In this document: in pieces, positions 22,475 to 35,298 of the stretch
Layout of the letters: every line of letters starts with the position of its first letter
Position numbering within the stretch: the stretch's first letter is position 1
NCBI RefSeq assembly: GCF_000715075.1
Contig: NC_134095.1
Span: 54,990,419 to 55,054,418, forward strand
Length of the DNA stretch: 64,000 bases
From: Nicotiana tabacum
Lineage: Eukaryota > Streptophyta > Magnoliopsida > Solanales > Solanaceae
Direction of reading: 5' to 3'
Program-made: the position numbers and the translations under genes
The notes under the pieces: model-generated
What the model was told of the DNA's origin: nothing
Databases searched by the model: none
The model's input: the letters and a program-made list of their open reading frames with translations, nothing else

Positions 22475-22482
22475 TATAAATA
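22475..22482 (+). promoter_or_regulatory. LTR TATA box
   Basis: TTTGTATAAATAGGCTAG, about 40 bp after the last palindrome. The inverted LTR has the same box at 29441-29450. Confidence 0.7.
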
Positions 22483-23413
22483 GGCTAGTTTCATAAAATT
22501 AGGTAAAGTTTTGAATATTGGACCCGTTGTAGCCATTTTTACTTACTACTTTAGGCAACTTTAGCTTACTTTAGTGATTTAACATTAGATTTTCATCTTT
22601 TAATCTTTGAATATCAGTTTTATCATCTTTGCTACCTTATTTTCTTCTATACCCATTATGAGTAACTAGATTTTTAACTAGGGTTGTGACCCAACCCTAG
22701 TGTATAAACCTAATGGGTGTTTAATTTATGGCTTGTTTATGGTTGAGTGTTTATTATTTAGCCTTGTTCTTGCTTTTTATTGTAGAATTAATGATTGCAC
22801 ATATTAGTTCATGCCTATTTGACTTGGTCTCTACTTGAGAAAGAGAAACTTTGTCTAGGAAAACTTGTCTGACAAGAATTTGGGATGAAATTAAGAGGTT
22901 GATAGTCTCAATTAAAGGGTTGAATCTAGAGATAGTAAAACCCGACTTGAGCATTTTATCAACTGTTTTGTTCAATACCCATTTGGACTTGAGAAAGCCA
23001 AATTGGGAAAAGTCACTCTCTTACCGAGAGGTATTGAGTGGGTAATTGAGTATTGATAGCTATAATACATCCCAACCAACAAAAGAAGCTTTTAAGTTTA
23101 CAACCCGTTAGGCAAACACCTAGGTGAATGTCATAGCCCTAGGACTTTTACATTATTTAAAAAACAACCAAAAAAATATTCCCTAGTTGTATAACTTTAG
23201 AATTGTAATCCTTAGCGTAATTTTAGAAGTAAAACACAACCATATTTGTGGAAGTGAAATTTAGATACTTCACGTGCTTAGTCCAAATATATACTACTAC
23301 TTTCCATTCATATATCTCCCTATGGAATTTGACCCCGACTCTGTTGGGTATTACAATTCCATCGACCGTTTCATATTCTCGAATAGAGGTGTGACTTGGA
23401 CCAGATCAATTTT

Positions 23414-23431
23414 TAGCTTTGTTGATGGGGA
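23414..23431 (+). other. Degenerate primer binding site
   Basis: TAGCTTTGTTGATGGGGA aligns with TGGCGCCGTTGCCGGGGA at 12 of 18 positions and sits 5 bases after the LTR end, as in the element at the left edge. Several changes are C-to-T or G-to-A decay. Confidence 0.65.
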
Positions 23432-23518
23432 GGTAAAAACGGATTTAGCTATATATTTGGTTTTATGTGTGGATTTTCTTCTTTTCCTTCTGTGTTACTA
23501 ATCCTTTTTGGTGAAACG

Positions 23519-25446
23519 ATGGCTCTCAATAACAATAATCCTCTTGAAAACATACCTATGGGGGATGTGGACGTGGATGATGATCAAGTTTAAGAGGTTT
23601 CTCTTGAACCTCAAGCAAATAGATGAGGCCGCTCGCCTCAAGACAATGTTCCTGTTCCACCCCCACCTCCACAAAGAGCAGCTCCACACTAGGTGTTGCC
23701 GAATGAAGGATACGCAAGTGCCATAGTCCCGCCCCGCATTAGGGCGGGAAACTTTCAAATCACAAATTTTATGCTCACATTGTTAGAGCAACGAGGATTC
23801 TTCACCGGGGCTCCGAATAAATATGCTTACAAACACTTGAAGGGGTTTGTGGATACTTGTTTGGGGAGTAAACAGACAAACATCTCCGAGGATGATTTAT
23901 GGTTGAGGCTATTTCCTTTCTCTCTACGGGGGAAGGCCTTGGATTGGTTAGAGAGGTTGCCAAATCATTCTATCCATACATGGGATGAATTGGCCGAGAA
24001 AATTATTTCCAAGTTCTTTTCTCCCGAGCATATGGCTACTCGTAGAGACTAGATTCTGGCATTCAAACAAGAACCTAATGAGCCTTTGCATGAGATATGG
24101 GTGAGGTACCGGACTATGGTGAAAGAGTTCCCCAACAATGACATGACGGAGACTATGATTCAAAAAACTTTCTATAGGGGGATCAATACTACCAATCAAT
24201 GCATGGTCAACCAACTTGCCGGTGGAAATTTCATGACAACTCCATATACGGAAGCTTGTGAGATTCTAGATGAAATGATGGATACTTCATCAGCATGGCA
24301 AAGTAGTGCAAATTTTCCTCAAGGTGATCCAAATGTGATTCACTTGCATAAAGAATTACATGATTATGGGCAAGCAATTGCCGAGTTGACCACCACAATG
24401 AATCAACTAGACAAAGCTCAACTTCAACAAGTGCAATGTCCTAACTCAATGCAATGGATGAAGTTAGTATGATGGTAAACAAGAGAAGGAAAAGGGGTCC
24501 TCAAGTGCAAAACAGTGTGGAAAATTATGTCAAGATGATAGTGGGTTTGCTCAAGATGAATCTCACAATGAACAAGAGGACGAAGTACAATATGTGAACA
24601 AATTCCAAGGGAAAAGAAACAACTCTCAAGAACCAAATCAACACCAATGGCGACCTCAAGGAAATCAAGGGAATTGGAATTCTAGCAATCAAGGTAATTG
24701 GAATGGTGGTAACAACCAATGGAATTGGAACAATCGAAACAATCAAGGAAATTGGAATGGTCAAAATAACCAAGGCAATTGGAGTGGTAATAATTAAGGA
24801 AATTGGGGAGGCAACAACCAAGGAGGGTGGAACAATAATCAAAGAAATTGGGGGTCGGGTTTTCAAAGGCCCCCGATGTATCAAGAACCAATAAACTCGC
24901 CTACTTATCCTTCCCAAGGTTCAAATTCTTCCAACAATGAGATGGAACGAATTGAGAACATGTTCCAACAAATGATGGAGAAGAATGTCGACTCCTATGC
25001 TCAACTAGCCTCTCACAACACTTTAATTCACAATTTTGAAGTTCAATTAGGGCAAATCTTGCAACCTTTAAATACTTGTCCTAAGGGGGAACTACCAAGT
25101 GATACGGTGGTGAACCCAAAGGGTGGGAACAACATGGGACATGTCATGGCCTTGACTACAAGGAGTGGAAAAGGTCGGAAGGCAACCACCTCAAGTCAAA
25201 AGAAAATTGTTGATGATAAGCAAAGTGGTACACGAAGATGAGATGCCAAGCAATAAAGTGCAAGCAAATGATGAAGTGAGGATTGATATTGATGACAATG
25301 TAGAGGAGACTCATGAGGAAGTGAAACCGTCTAGGGAGCATATTGTTGACATACCAGAACCGATAGTGGGAAAGGCAAAGGCACCAATGCCAAGGCCTCC
25401 TCCTTCATACTCTCAAAGGCTTGCCAAGCAAAATGGAGAGAACTAA
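23519..25446 (+). pseudogene. Athila-like gag (broken)
   Basis: Starts MALNNNNPLENIPMGDVDVD at 23519, with a stop at 23593. The core reads GYASAIVPPRIRAGNFQITN, DLWLRLFPFSLRGKALDWLE, HEIWVRYRTMVKEFPNNDMT and ELTTTMNQLDKAQLQQVQ. From 24600 to 24870 lies a repeat-rich Asn/Gly/Trp/Gln tract (units like NQGNWNG). Downstream come FQRPPMYQEP, a helix MERIENMFQQMMEKNVD, and ALTTRSGK near the end. Frame breaks occur at about 23690, 24050, 24470, 24797 and 25239. Every part has a counterpart in the gag at 1-1510. Confidence 0.9.
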
Positions 25447-25464
25447 TTCAAAAAGTTCATTGAC

Positions 25465-28400
25465 ATGATGAAGAGTCTATCTATCAACGTGTCATTGGTT
25501 GAGGCTTTGGAGAAAATGTCGGGTTATACAAAGTTCATGAAGGACTTGGTGATAAAGAATAGGTCGATGAATTGTGAAACTATAAAGATTACTCATCAAG
25601 TGAGTGCAATTGTGCACTCCATGGCTCCTAAATTAGAAGATCCTGGCGCTTTCACAATCCCATGTACTATTGGGAGTGCCGACTTTGCTAAAGCTCTTTG
25701 TGATCTTGGGGCAAGTATCAATTTGATGCTCAGTTCAGTTTTTAAGACTTTGACCAAGATCCACATCCATGAGATTACAAATGGCGAATCGTAACATGAA
25801 GAGACCGTTGGGTATAATTGATAATGTTTTGGTTCGTGTTGATAAATTAATTCTCCCAGCAGATTTTGTTATTCTTTATTGTGAGGTTGACTATGAGGTG
25901 CCGATCATTCATAGGAGACCTTGCCTTGCTACGAGGAAGGCTCTAGTTAGTGTTGAAGCTGGAGAGCTTATATTCCGGGTTGGTGCTGAGAATATGATTT
26001 TCCATGTGTGTAAGTCTATGAGGCAACCCAATAGCAATGAGGTGTGCTCATTCGTGGACTTGGTGACCGATGTGATTATTGATGAAACAAGTGTCGTGAT
26101 GAATGTTGATGATACTTTGGAGGTCGTCTTGCTCAATTGTGATGTTAAAGAAATGGAGGGTTATGTGGAATGTGTGAACACTTTGCAAGGAATGGGGTCG
26201 TACACTTATGAGCCCCGCAAATTATCCCTAAATCTTGAGAATATAACCACTCCTCCAACAAAGCCTTCAATTGAGGAGCCTCCCATCTTGGAGTTGATGC
26301 CATTACCTCCACATCTTCGATATGATTTTCGTCCTTTTTCTACTTTACCGGTTATTCTTTCCTCTTGTTTGACTAAAGTGCAGGTAGATTCCACATTGGT
26401 GGTGCTACAAAAGAGGAAGAAAGCTATTGGATGGACATTGGCAGATATTCAGGGATAAGCCTCGCATTTTGCATGCACAAGATAAACTTGGATGAAGGTG
26501 CCAAATCATCTATTGAACATCAATGGAGACTCAATGAAGCCATGCAAGAAATTGTCAAAAAAAGAGGTCATCAAGTGGTTGGATGCCGGGATTGTGTACC
26601 CCATATTCGATTGTTTGTGGACTTCTCCGGTTCAATGTGTCCCAAAGAAAGGGGGCATGGCGGTGGTCACCAATGACAAGAATGAGTTGATTCCTACAAG
26701 AATGGTGTCCAGGTGGAGAGTGTGCATGGACTATCACAAGCTTAACAAAGTCACAAGGAAGGATCATTTCCCATTTCCCTTCCTAGATCAAATGCTTGAT
26801 AGATTGGCCGGCCGTGGTTTCTATTATTTTCTTGATGGGTATTTTGGCTGCAATCAAATTCTTATTCCTCCGGAGGATCAAGAGAAGACTACTTTCACAT
26901 GTCCCTATGGTACTTTCGCATTCTTGTGGATGCCATTTGGGTTATGCAATGCACCAACGACATTTCAAAGGTATATGATGGCTATCTTCACGGACATGAT
27001 GGAGGATTTTCTTGAAATCTTCATGGATGACTTTTTGGTGGTCGGGAATTCTTTTGATGATTGTCTAGCAAACTTGGACAAAGTATTGGCAAGATGTGAA
27101 GAAACGAAATCGGTGCTCCACTGGAAGAAGTGTCATTTCATGGTTGAGGAAGGTATTGTCCATGGCCATAAGATCATAAAGAATGGCATTGAAGTCGACA
27201 AGGCAAGATTTAGGTGATTTCTAAACTTCCACCTCCAACTTCAATCAAAGGCGTGCGGAGTTTCGTAGGCCATGTGGGATTTTACCGGTGGTTCATCAAG
27301 GATTTCTCTAAAGTGGTAAACCCATTGTGCAATCTTTTCGAGAAAGATGCCAAGTTCCATTTCAATGATGATTGTATGAGAGCCTTTAAGTTGCTAAAGC
27401 TCAAGTTGACTTCTACTCCCATCATTACCGCTCCAAATTGGATTGTTCCTTTTGAGCTCATGTGCAATGCAAGTGATGTAGCGGTAGGGGCTATTTTTGG
27501 TAAACGCGTCAACACTATTTTCCATATGGTATATTATGCAAGTAACACCATGAATAGTTCCCAAGTCAACTACATCATTATGGAGAAAGAACTTCTTGCC
27601 ATTGTGTTTGATATTGAAAAGTTTTGCCCATACTTGATGGATGCAAAAGTGATTGTTCATACGGACCATGTGGCACTCCATTATCTCATGAGCAAGAAAG
27701 ATTCTAAAGCCCGTTTGATGAGATGGGTACTTTTGTTGCAAGATTTTGATATTGATATCCAAGATCGAAAAGGAAGTGAAAACCAAGTGGCAGACCACTT
27801 GTCTTGTTTGGAGGAGGAGGGGAGTCCGCATGATGGCCTTGAAATCAATGACTCCTTCCCTGATGAGCAACTTTTGGCTATTTCTATGAAAGAGGTTCCT
27901 TGGCTCGAGGTTTGGCAAATTATCTTTTGAGTGGTAGCATTCCAGTTGAGTTCTCTTCAAACCTAAGGAAGAAGCTAAAATGATATTGTCAAGACTATTA
28001 TTGGTATAAACCGTACCTTTTTCGATTTGTACGGATAGATTAATTAGATGATGTGTACCGAAGGAGGAACAAAGTGAAATTCTTGGGGCTTGGCACTCTT
28101 GGCCTTATAGTGGTCACCATGGTGGAGCAAGAATAGCGGCCAAAGTGTTAAGTTGTGGTTTCTATTGGCCCACTCTCTACAAGGATGCAAGTGAGCTTGT
28201 CAAACATTATGATCAGTGTCAAAGGGACGATGGAATCTCAAAGAAAAATGAAATGCCCCTCACCAACATCTTGGATATTGACATTTTCAATATGTGGGGT
28301 ATTGACTTCATGGGTCTGTTTGTGAGGTCTTGTGGAAACACCTAGATCTTAGTCGCAGTTGATTATGTGTCCAAATGGGTTGAGGCCGTTGCTTTGCCCA

Positions 28401-28500
28401 ACAATGAAGTGAGGAGTGTGGTGTCGCTTTTGAAGAACAACATCTTTACAATATTTGGTACTCCAAGGGATATCAAAAGTGATGGGGGTTCGCATTTTTG
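25465..28500 (+). pseudogene. Athila-like pol: protease, RT, RNase H, integrase N-half (broken)
   Basis: Protease-like domain with DLGAS at about 25699, continuing through ILYCEVDYEVPIIHRRPCLA. RT: VCMDYHKLNKVTRKD, LDGYFGCNQI, FAFLWMPFGLCNAPTTFQR and the catalytic FMDDF at about 27025. RNase [32 protein letters not shown] and NQVADHLS (27466-27810). Integrase: zinc-binding region with HHGGARIAAKVL and CQR, first catalytic Asp in GIDFMG (about 28300), second in SDGGSHFCN (about 28480). The frame then breaks at 28500 inside integrase, just before a PBS stub and an inverted LTR. Stops and frameshifts occur at about 25792, 26458, 27215, 27930 and 28344. Confidence 0.92.
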
Positions 28501-28516
28501 CAACAGTGCCAAAAAT

Positions 28517-29898
28517 TGATCTCGTCCAAGTCACACCTTTATTCAAGGAATGAAACGGTTGATGCAATAATAATACCCAATAGAGTCGGGGTCGAATTCC
28601 ACAAGGAGATTTATGAATGGGAATTAGTAGTATCAATTTGGACTAGGCACGTGAAGTATCTAAATTGCACTTCCAGAAATATGGTTGTGTTTTACTTCTA
28701 AAATTACGCTAAGGATTACAATTCTAAAGATATAAAACTAGGGAATATTGTTTTTTGTTGTTTTCAAATATTGTAAAAGGCCTAGGGCTATTACCTTCAC
28801 TAGGTGTTTGCCTAGGAGGTTGTAAACTTTAAAGCTTGTTTTATTGGTCGGGGTGTATTATAGCTATCAACACTCAATTACCCACTCAATACCTCTCGGT
28901 AAGAGAGTGATTTTGCCGAATTTGGCTTTCTCAAGTCCAAATGGGTATTGAACAAAACAGTTGATAAAATGCTCAAGTCGGGTTTTACTATCTCTAGATT
29001 CAACCCTTTAATTGGGACTATCAATCTCTTGATTTCATCCCAAATTCTTGTTAGCCAAGTTTTCCTAGACTAAATCTCTCGTTCTCAAATAGAGACCAAG
29101 TCAAATAGGTATGAACTAATGTTTTCAACCATTAATTCTACAATAGAAAGAAAGATTAAGGCTAAATAATAAATACCCAACCATAAACAAGACATAAATT
29201 AAACACCCATTAGGTTTACACATTAGGGTTTGGTCACAACCCTAGTTAAAAATCTAGCTACTCATAATGGGTATAGGAGAAAACAAGGTAGAAAAGATGA
29301 TAAAACTCATATTCAAATATTTAAAGAATAAAATCAAATGTTAAATAACTAAAGCAAGCTAAAGTTGCCTAAAGTAGTAAGTAAAAACGACTACAGCAGG
29401 TCCAATATTCAAAACTTGACCAAATTTCATGAAACTAGACTATTTATACAAAGATGGAAATTTCAAACAAAAATGCCTTTTGGAGGTTCTACGGTCGCAC
29501 AATTCCATGTGAGATCTGCACTTTTCTTCGATCTTGACATGAGCTGGATCTACGGCCATACAATTCTGGAATGCTGCCGTATCTTGAATGTTTTGCGATC
29601 CACACAAATATTAGTGCAGCCATGTAGGGCCCTTCTGCGGACCGCACAATTCTGAGTGCAGCCGCGTGGCTGATTTCTGCGGCCGCGCAATAATTGTGCG
29701 GTCCGCACATTGCACTAGGTCTCTGTTGGATTTCCTTTACAATCTACAACCGCAGATGGAATTTTGCGGTCCGCACTTGGACCTTTGTGGCTCATTTTCT
29801 AACACTCTTACAATTAAACATATTTCATCAGTTTTCGGGAATACAATTAAATACTTTTGGTCTAAAACGAAAGTAAAAAAGGCGCTAATAAGTGGTCA
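28517..29898 (-). repeat. Athila-like LTR, right copy, inverted
   Basis: 1382 bp, reading in sense from 29898 (TGACCACTTATTAG) to 28517 (...GATCA). Just left of it, 28505-28516 on the minus strand reads TTTTTGGCACTG, the LTR-proximal part of a PBS, running directly into integrase sequence. So this LTR points toward the left LTR rather than repeating it. Confidence 0.88.
29480..29780 (-). repeat. CpG palindrome array in right Athila LTR
   Basis: Copies of CTGCGGACCGCACAATT, CTGCGGCCGCGC and TGCGGTCCGCAC motifs, ending about 30 bp before the minus-strand TATA box at 29441-29450. Confidence 0.85.
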
Positions 29899-29934
29899 AA
29901 ATCTTCACTTTTCAAATTTGCAGACTTCAACTAG

Positions 29935-30300
29935 AAGAATGGTGGCTTTTTAAACTTTCAACTTAAAAATTTAGAAGACTTGAAGACTTTAACTTGAAGA
30001 TATGGAAGGCGTAAATACTTCAGCTTGAAGACTGGCTAATTTAAGGACTTCAACTTGGAGACTTGAAGGGTTTTAATATTTCAACTTGGAGACCATCGAA
30101 TTTGAGGACTTTAACTTGAATACTGACAGACTTTAACTTGAAGACTGGGAGGGCTTAAAGATTTCAACTTGAAAAGCGGAAAACTTAAAGATTGACAGAC
30201 TTCAACTTGAACACTTGGGGGCATAAATATTTCAACTTGAAGAGCGGAAAACTTGAAGACCGGTGGACTTAAAGATTTGGCGAACATGAATACATAGTGA
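29935..30300. repeat. Degenerate minisatellite, about 30 bp unit
   Basis: About a dozen irregular copies of a unit like TTCAACTTGAAGACTGG followed by ACTTAAAGA. Non-coding. It lies between the inverted Athila LTR and a Tat-like LTR. Confidence 0.8.
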
Positions 30301-30357
30301 ATCTTTGGGCTTCAATGCAAATACTTAGTAGCTTCCTAAAAGACTATACTCATTCCT

Positions 30358-33300
30358 GGCGCGCCCCCTTTTTTCCCTCTGCGGAGAGATATCCAGTTTC
30401 GACATTCATGGGGGTAATAACTCATTTCCTTTTGGGAATTAGGATTTTGAAGAGTCGCCACCTAACGGGTTATGGTGCGTTAGGGCACCTAGAGCGATTA
30501 ACTCTTTGATTGGTTTGCATTACTAGAGATTAAGGTAAGGGCTCGAAATGACCTCGAGGGGAAGGTGTTAGACACCCCTCTTGGTCTACAACTGTGGATC
30601 CCACCCGCACTTATATTTACGAATTAGTCCATTAACAAATAAATACTTGAAACAAATAAAGTACGTTTGTATAAATCAAATAATAAGACAAAGGTTTTGT
30701 ACAAGTTGTATATAGAAAAAAGTTTGAACAAAAGAATTTTTGGAAAAAGGGGGAGTCCTATGTTGGTTAGCCTATAGGATCACCCCACACAATGTCTGGT
30801 AAACACTCCTCAATGAGGGGCTACATATGACATTAGCGTGTAGTCATCATATCCCATATATACCCTTCTTATCCCCTTAGTGGTCATTTAAAGCGAGAGT
30901 TGGTCAGCGATCTCTATTGTGTGCTGTTACTCGTCCCTTCTTAATGGTCCTGGAGGGATTTAGGACCTCTACCTATAGGTGATTCTAGACAGACCCCTAA
31001 GGTTTAAAGGAGAAAATACTAAGGCGAAAGGTAAGAACAATTAGGACCTTAGCACATAAGGCAGGAAAGAAGCAATTAAAGGCTCAAGTTTACCTCCACA
31101 AATAATGCACATAAGCAGCACGACTCAAACACAAATAAGGGCCTTTTGTTAAACAATATCCTAAGACATGATGTCTAAGTGAATATCAAGACACAAAAGA
31201 TAGGCAGTTTATTTTATAAACTCAGAAGTAATGGCCCTATCAGTTTGCCGACTGAATTATTAAGCATGTTAAGTTAGAACAACATTAAGTCACAGAAACA
31301 GTTTCAGAGTTGCAAGATTTTGAAAACGCCCTATAGGCTTGCCTATACGCGAAATACTGATAACTACATTTTATATAATAAAACAAGGCTCTACTTGTGA
31401 AGTTGATTTTAAGACCTATAATATGATTTCTATTATGGAACCGCTTGAGACCTATAGTCATGATTTCAAACATGGTAAGGCAAACATAACAAAAATGTAA
31501 AGTCCCATAGGCATGGTTTCTACCCGTATTACCCCAAAAATATGTAACTACCCGCCCTTTTTACTAGTTACCCAAATATTCATTTACAAGTTATTACGGA
31601 CCATCCGAATGAATTTCATAAATAGATAAAAAAATAAAAGAAGAAGTTATAATATAGGGAGTCTGAAGCAGGCCCAAGTGATTTCCCAAAACCTCTAATA
31701 GCCTCAAATGCCAATTTCATAGACAATATTATTGTCTAGGTGCGTCAAAGTTCCCTAAGGATCTCAAGGATCCTGGGCAGTGCTCACACCTAGACTTGGT
31801 AACCCAATTGAATAAGTGAAGTGTGGAAGGGTTAACCTCAGTGTGCCAGAGTTCATAGGGTTCTCAAGAGAATCCCAAGGCAGTACACACACTAGAAGGG
31901 GAAGGACCTAGTGACTTAGGAGTAGGGTGACAGTGCTTGACATAGTTTGAAAGATTTCAGTAGGAAAACAGTATTAAAAGACATTTGTTTGAAATGGTTT
32001 TGTAAAACACATAGGGGGTTATTGAATAATACAATTTTAAAAAAAGGGTAAGTGATCAATAATCAACCGAACCAAATACAGAACTAGAAGAAGTTCATTA
32101 CCACTTCAATACATGAAGTCAGAAAAGTGCACACATCTTCTTAGGGGTTAATGGGAATTTGGGGTAAGCATAGGGAACATAGATACACATAGGTACAGAA
32201 CCATAGGGGCCCTTAAAAGGGGGTCAAGGCTTTTTAAAGTACATCAAGAACTGCAGAGTTAATACAGAATCAAGAAGCTTAGGATAGCCAATTACTTTAC
32301 ACAGGAAGGGGGCATGCCAAGGATCAAGGAAACATATACACATTAAGACATACCTGAAGGGGATCGTAAGGGGTATATAACATGCAGTAAAGAAGACAAT
32401 GAAGTAGATATTTTAATTGCAGGTTGAACAATAAAACCATAGGTAAAAGCATATTAGAAACATGACAAATTAAAGAAATAGGATAAACATATCGTTTTGG
32501 GACTTGAATTAAAATTGGAACATACCAGTAAAGGGGGTAGTAAACACAAAGTGAAAGAGAACCCAGTAGTCAGCCTTGGCTTGTAGCCGACTGACATTAC
32601 ACATCAGTAAGTGACACAAAAGAGAGCAGAAAACTTTTTAGTATGAAAGAGAGAGTTTTTGAACCAATGTTCGTGTGTTTGTATTAATGAGAGTGTGTGT
32701 ATATATAGTAGTTCGAAATTAGATAAAAATAAGACAAGAATCATTGTAGCATAGTAACTATGGAACCAAATACTAATCAGAATCAAATCAATGCAAGTAC
32801 TCCTTTAATTAAGGGGTAATCAACCAACGGTAATAGGCAGGAATGATTAAGGAAAGAAATCAAGTAGAGCATAAGGTACATAATAGATAATTAGGGGTAA
32901 GTACATAGGGGTTCAATTAAGAAAACAGCTAATGAAGAATCAGTAAAATACTCGGTTAACCAAATAAGGTAAGAAACAAATAAAGTTGCAGAATATGAAA
33001 AGAATCGAAAATCGGCATATAGTAAATCATGGAATCAAGGATTCGAAATTACTGATTTAAGGAGAGTAACATGGGTTCCCATGAATAAGAAAATAAACAA
33101 GCTAAAACAGGAGAATCGAAAGTCTAAAGGGAAGTTTTTCAAATCAAGCCAAAGAGCTCAAAGTTAATAAAGGAGAGAGTCATGAGTCAATGTTTCAGTA
33201 TATAAATAGAGTGAGATAGGAGTAACCAATCATACCAAGCAAAGAGGCAAGTCTTGACCATTCAAGACGAACACAAGCACATAGAGCTGATGTAGGTTAG

Positions 33301-34563
33301 GCATAAGAAACTCAGTAAAAACACATTCATAGTGAGATAGTCACAGAAACTCAAACAAGAACAAGCCACAAAATCAAACGAAGAAACCTAGAAAAAATTA
33401 GGGCTTTCAACATAGGCAATTCGAAGAGGTAGTAAACTCACAGAATCAGTCAAAACATGCAAAAAATAGAAGTTTAAACATAAAAAATTAGTCTAAATAA
33501 AGTTTTAGAAGAAGTTCCAAAACCCTAATTTTAGAAGTAGATGAAAACATTTAAAATCACATGGTTCTTGTAAAAAATTCCAAGGATAGTGTAAAACATC
33601 AAAGAAACAAACTCAAATCGTTTTAAATTTGTACAGATCTAGGAGATGTAGGCAGCAATTAGGGTTTCAGAAGAAACTCAAATAGAGATGAAAGAAACTG
33701 TCTAGAATCCCAAAGATCGTAATAAATACAACATGATTTTGCTTGAAATCACACTGGAGTAGCGAAGAATAGACAAGTGATGAATCCTAGGTGCAAGTCG
33801 ATGTGGCCCTGGGCCCTTGAAGACCTTAGAGAAGGAAAGAATAGCCTTATAGGAGCCATTGGAGGCTTAGGAGTTCAAGGGAGCTCACCGGAGAAGATCG
33901 AAGAAGAGAGGTCGGCGGTTAAAGGGGCTAGGGTTAGGTTGAGTTACTGAGGGAGGAAAGGAGATGAGAGAATACAGAGGCGGCGGGTTTGTGAGAATGA
34001 GATAGGGTTAGGGTCGTTTAGGATTAATAAAGGAAGGAGTTAATACGGGCCGTTGATCTCTCAAATCAACGACCATGATTTAATTAGTTCTGGGTTGGGT
34101 AGGCAGGTTTAGAGTTTGGGTTGGGTAATTTAATACGAAATTGGGCTAGGGTTGGGTTAAAATTAAGGCTAAAATTGAAATGTAAAATAGATTCTCAACA
34201 TTTTAAAAATATAGATGGTCGATTTTATGCATATAAATGTAATTTTACTTTAACATGGCTAATATTACAATTATATGCAATTTAGCTTTAACAATACAAA
34301 ATGCAATTATAAAAATACATAAAAATATTTTAACCATATTTTGACATAAATATAGAAATTAAATGACTAAATCACCACAACAATAATTTAAGGGATAATT
34401 ATTGGGAATTTTATGAGTAAAAGGGAAGGAAATAAATTAATTTAAAATCTTTAAAATTATGGGAAAATTATAACAACCTTGTGCATGCTTATATATGCAT
34501 ATATATGTTATTTTGAAGGTATTAATGTATATAAAAAATATAGAAAAATATTGGGTATCAACA
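30358..34563 (-). repeat. 3' LTR of a minus-strand Tat/Ogre-like element, about 4.2 kb
   Basis: In sense it starts TGTTGATACCCAATATTTTT at 34563, directly after a purine-rich tract (GGGTAAAGAAGGGCAGC, 34564-34580). Near its 3' end it has GTGGCGACTC (about 30455-30465) and the GGTGTCTAACACCTTC block in reverse (about 30568), phrases shared with the LTR at 48912-52768. The left boundary (about 30358) is approximate and no PBS was found beyond it. Most of the interval is AT-rich and non-coding. Confidence 0.72.
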
Positions 34564-35298
34564 GCTGCCCTTCTTTACCCGGGAAGGATGAAAGAGTTTT
34601 CGGGTAAAGAAATGATGGCCAATTTTGACCGGATGGGATGTTTTGAAAGATATAGGCCAGACTCTAGTCTTATAGCTGCCTACATATCTATGGTTTTACA
34701 GGAATCAGACCATGTGTAGTTCTGGGCTCATCTACGGAATATGCCGATGAAATTATTGCAAGAACGGACGCGCGATGCCGAAGCGGCTACGGTGAACGGT
34801 TAAAGACCGAGATAGTTGGAGGGAACTGGAACGAGATTGATCCTGCTAGGATAGTGGTTGCTTACTAGTTACCTGCGGATAAAAGATGCTACAAACATGC
34901 ATTTGCGAAAAAATTAAACATGAAGCATATTCCCTTTAGACCATGAAAGTTGTCTTCAGACGGTTAAAGATGACGTCCTCAGACCATGATGTCCTGGGCA
35001 ATGAATTGTTTAATGATGAATTCGCATGCCATGAAATGATGTTCTCAGGCCATGAAGATGGTGCCTCCGAACAATGACGCCTTTGAATAATGATATGTAA
35101 ATTTGAGAGATCCTCAGGACATGACATGGTGTCTTCCAGCTATGAGGATGATGCCTTTAGACTATGACGCCTTCGAACAAATTGGCAATATTTCAGCCCA
35201 TAATATGCAATAGTATGATGTTAGCAAGACAAGGCTTAGTCTTGTGAAATGGAGGGCAAATGATAAATTGAAGTAATAGGAGAAGCCTATTGTTTTTG
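34564..35298 (-). other. Tat/Ogre-like 3' UTR with minisatellite
   Basis: Non-coding region upstream (in sense) of the LTR. Holds a copy of the recurrent motif at 34676-34722 and irregular 20-40 bp repeats at about 34930-35175 built around CAGACCATGA, TGATGCC and ATGACGCCTT. No coding region remains. Confidence 0.6.
34676..34722 (-). promoter_or_regulatory. Recurrent motif, copy 1 (Tat/Ogre UTR)
   Basis: The minus strand reads GAACTACACATGGTCTGATTC, then after a gap GATATGTAGGCAGC. See the copies at 39325, 48257, 53699 and 56339. Confidence 0.6.

Larger units (their letters stand above)
21843..23408 (+). repeat. Athila-like LTR, left copy, plus orientation
   Basis: 1566 bp, TGACTACTTATTAG...CCAGATCA. 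It is homologous along its length to the inverted copy at 28517-29898. It is longer because of an internal duplication around 22125-22225 (CTATCTAAGAG...AAGTTCACA repeated three times). It carries a palindrome array, a TATA box (22475) and a downstream PBS. Confidence 0.88.

Noticed and set aside
24525..24917. 130-codon hydrophobic minus-strand frame resembling a membrane protein
   Set aside because: Antisense of the NQGNW gag repeats of the second Athila-like element.
27394..27960. 188-codon minus-strand frame
   Set aside because: Antisense to a clear RNase H domain in the Athila-like pol.
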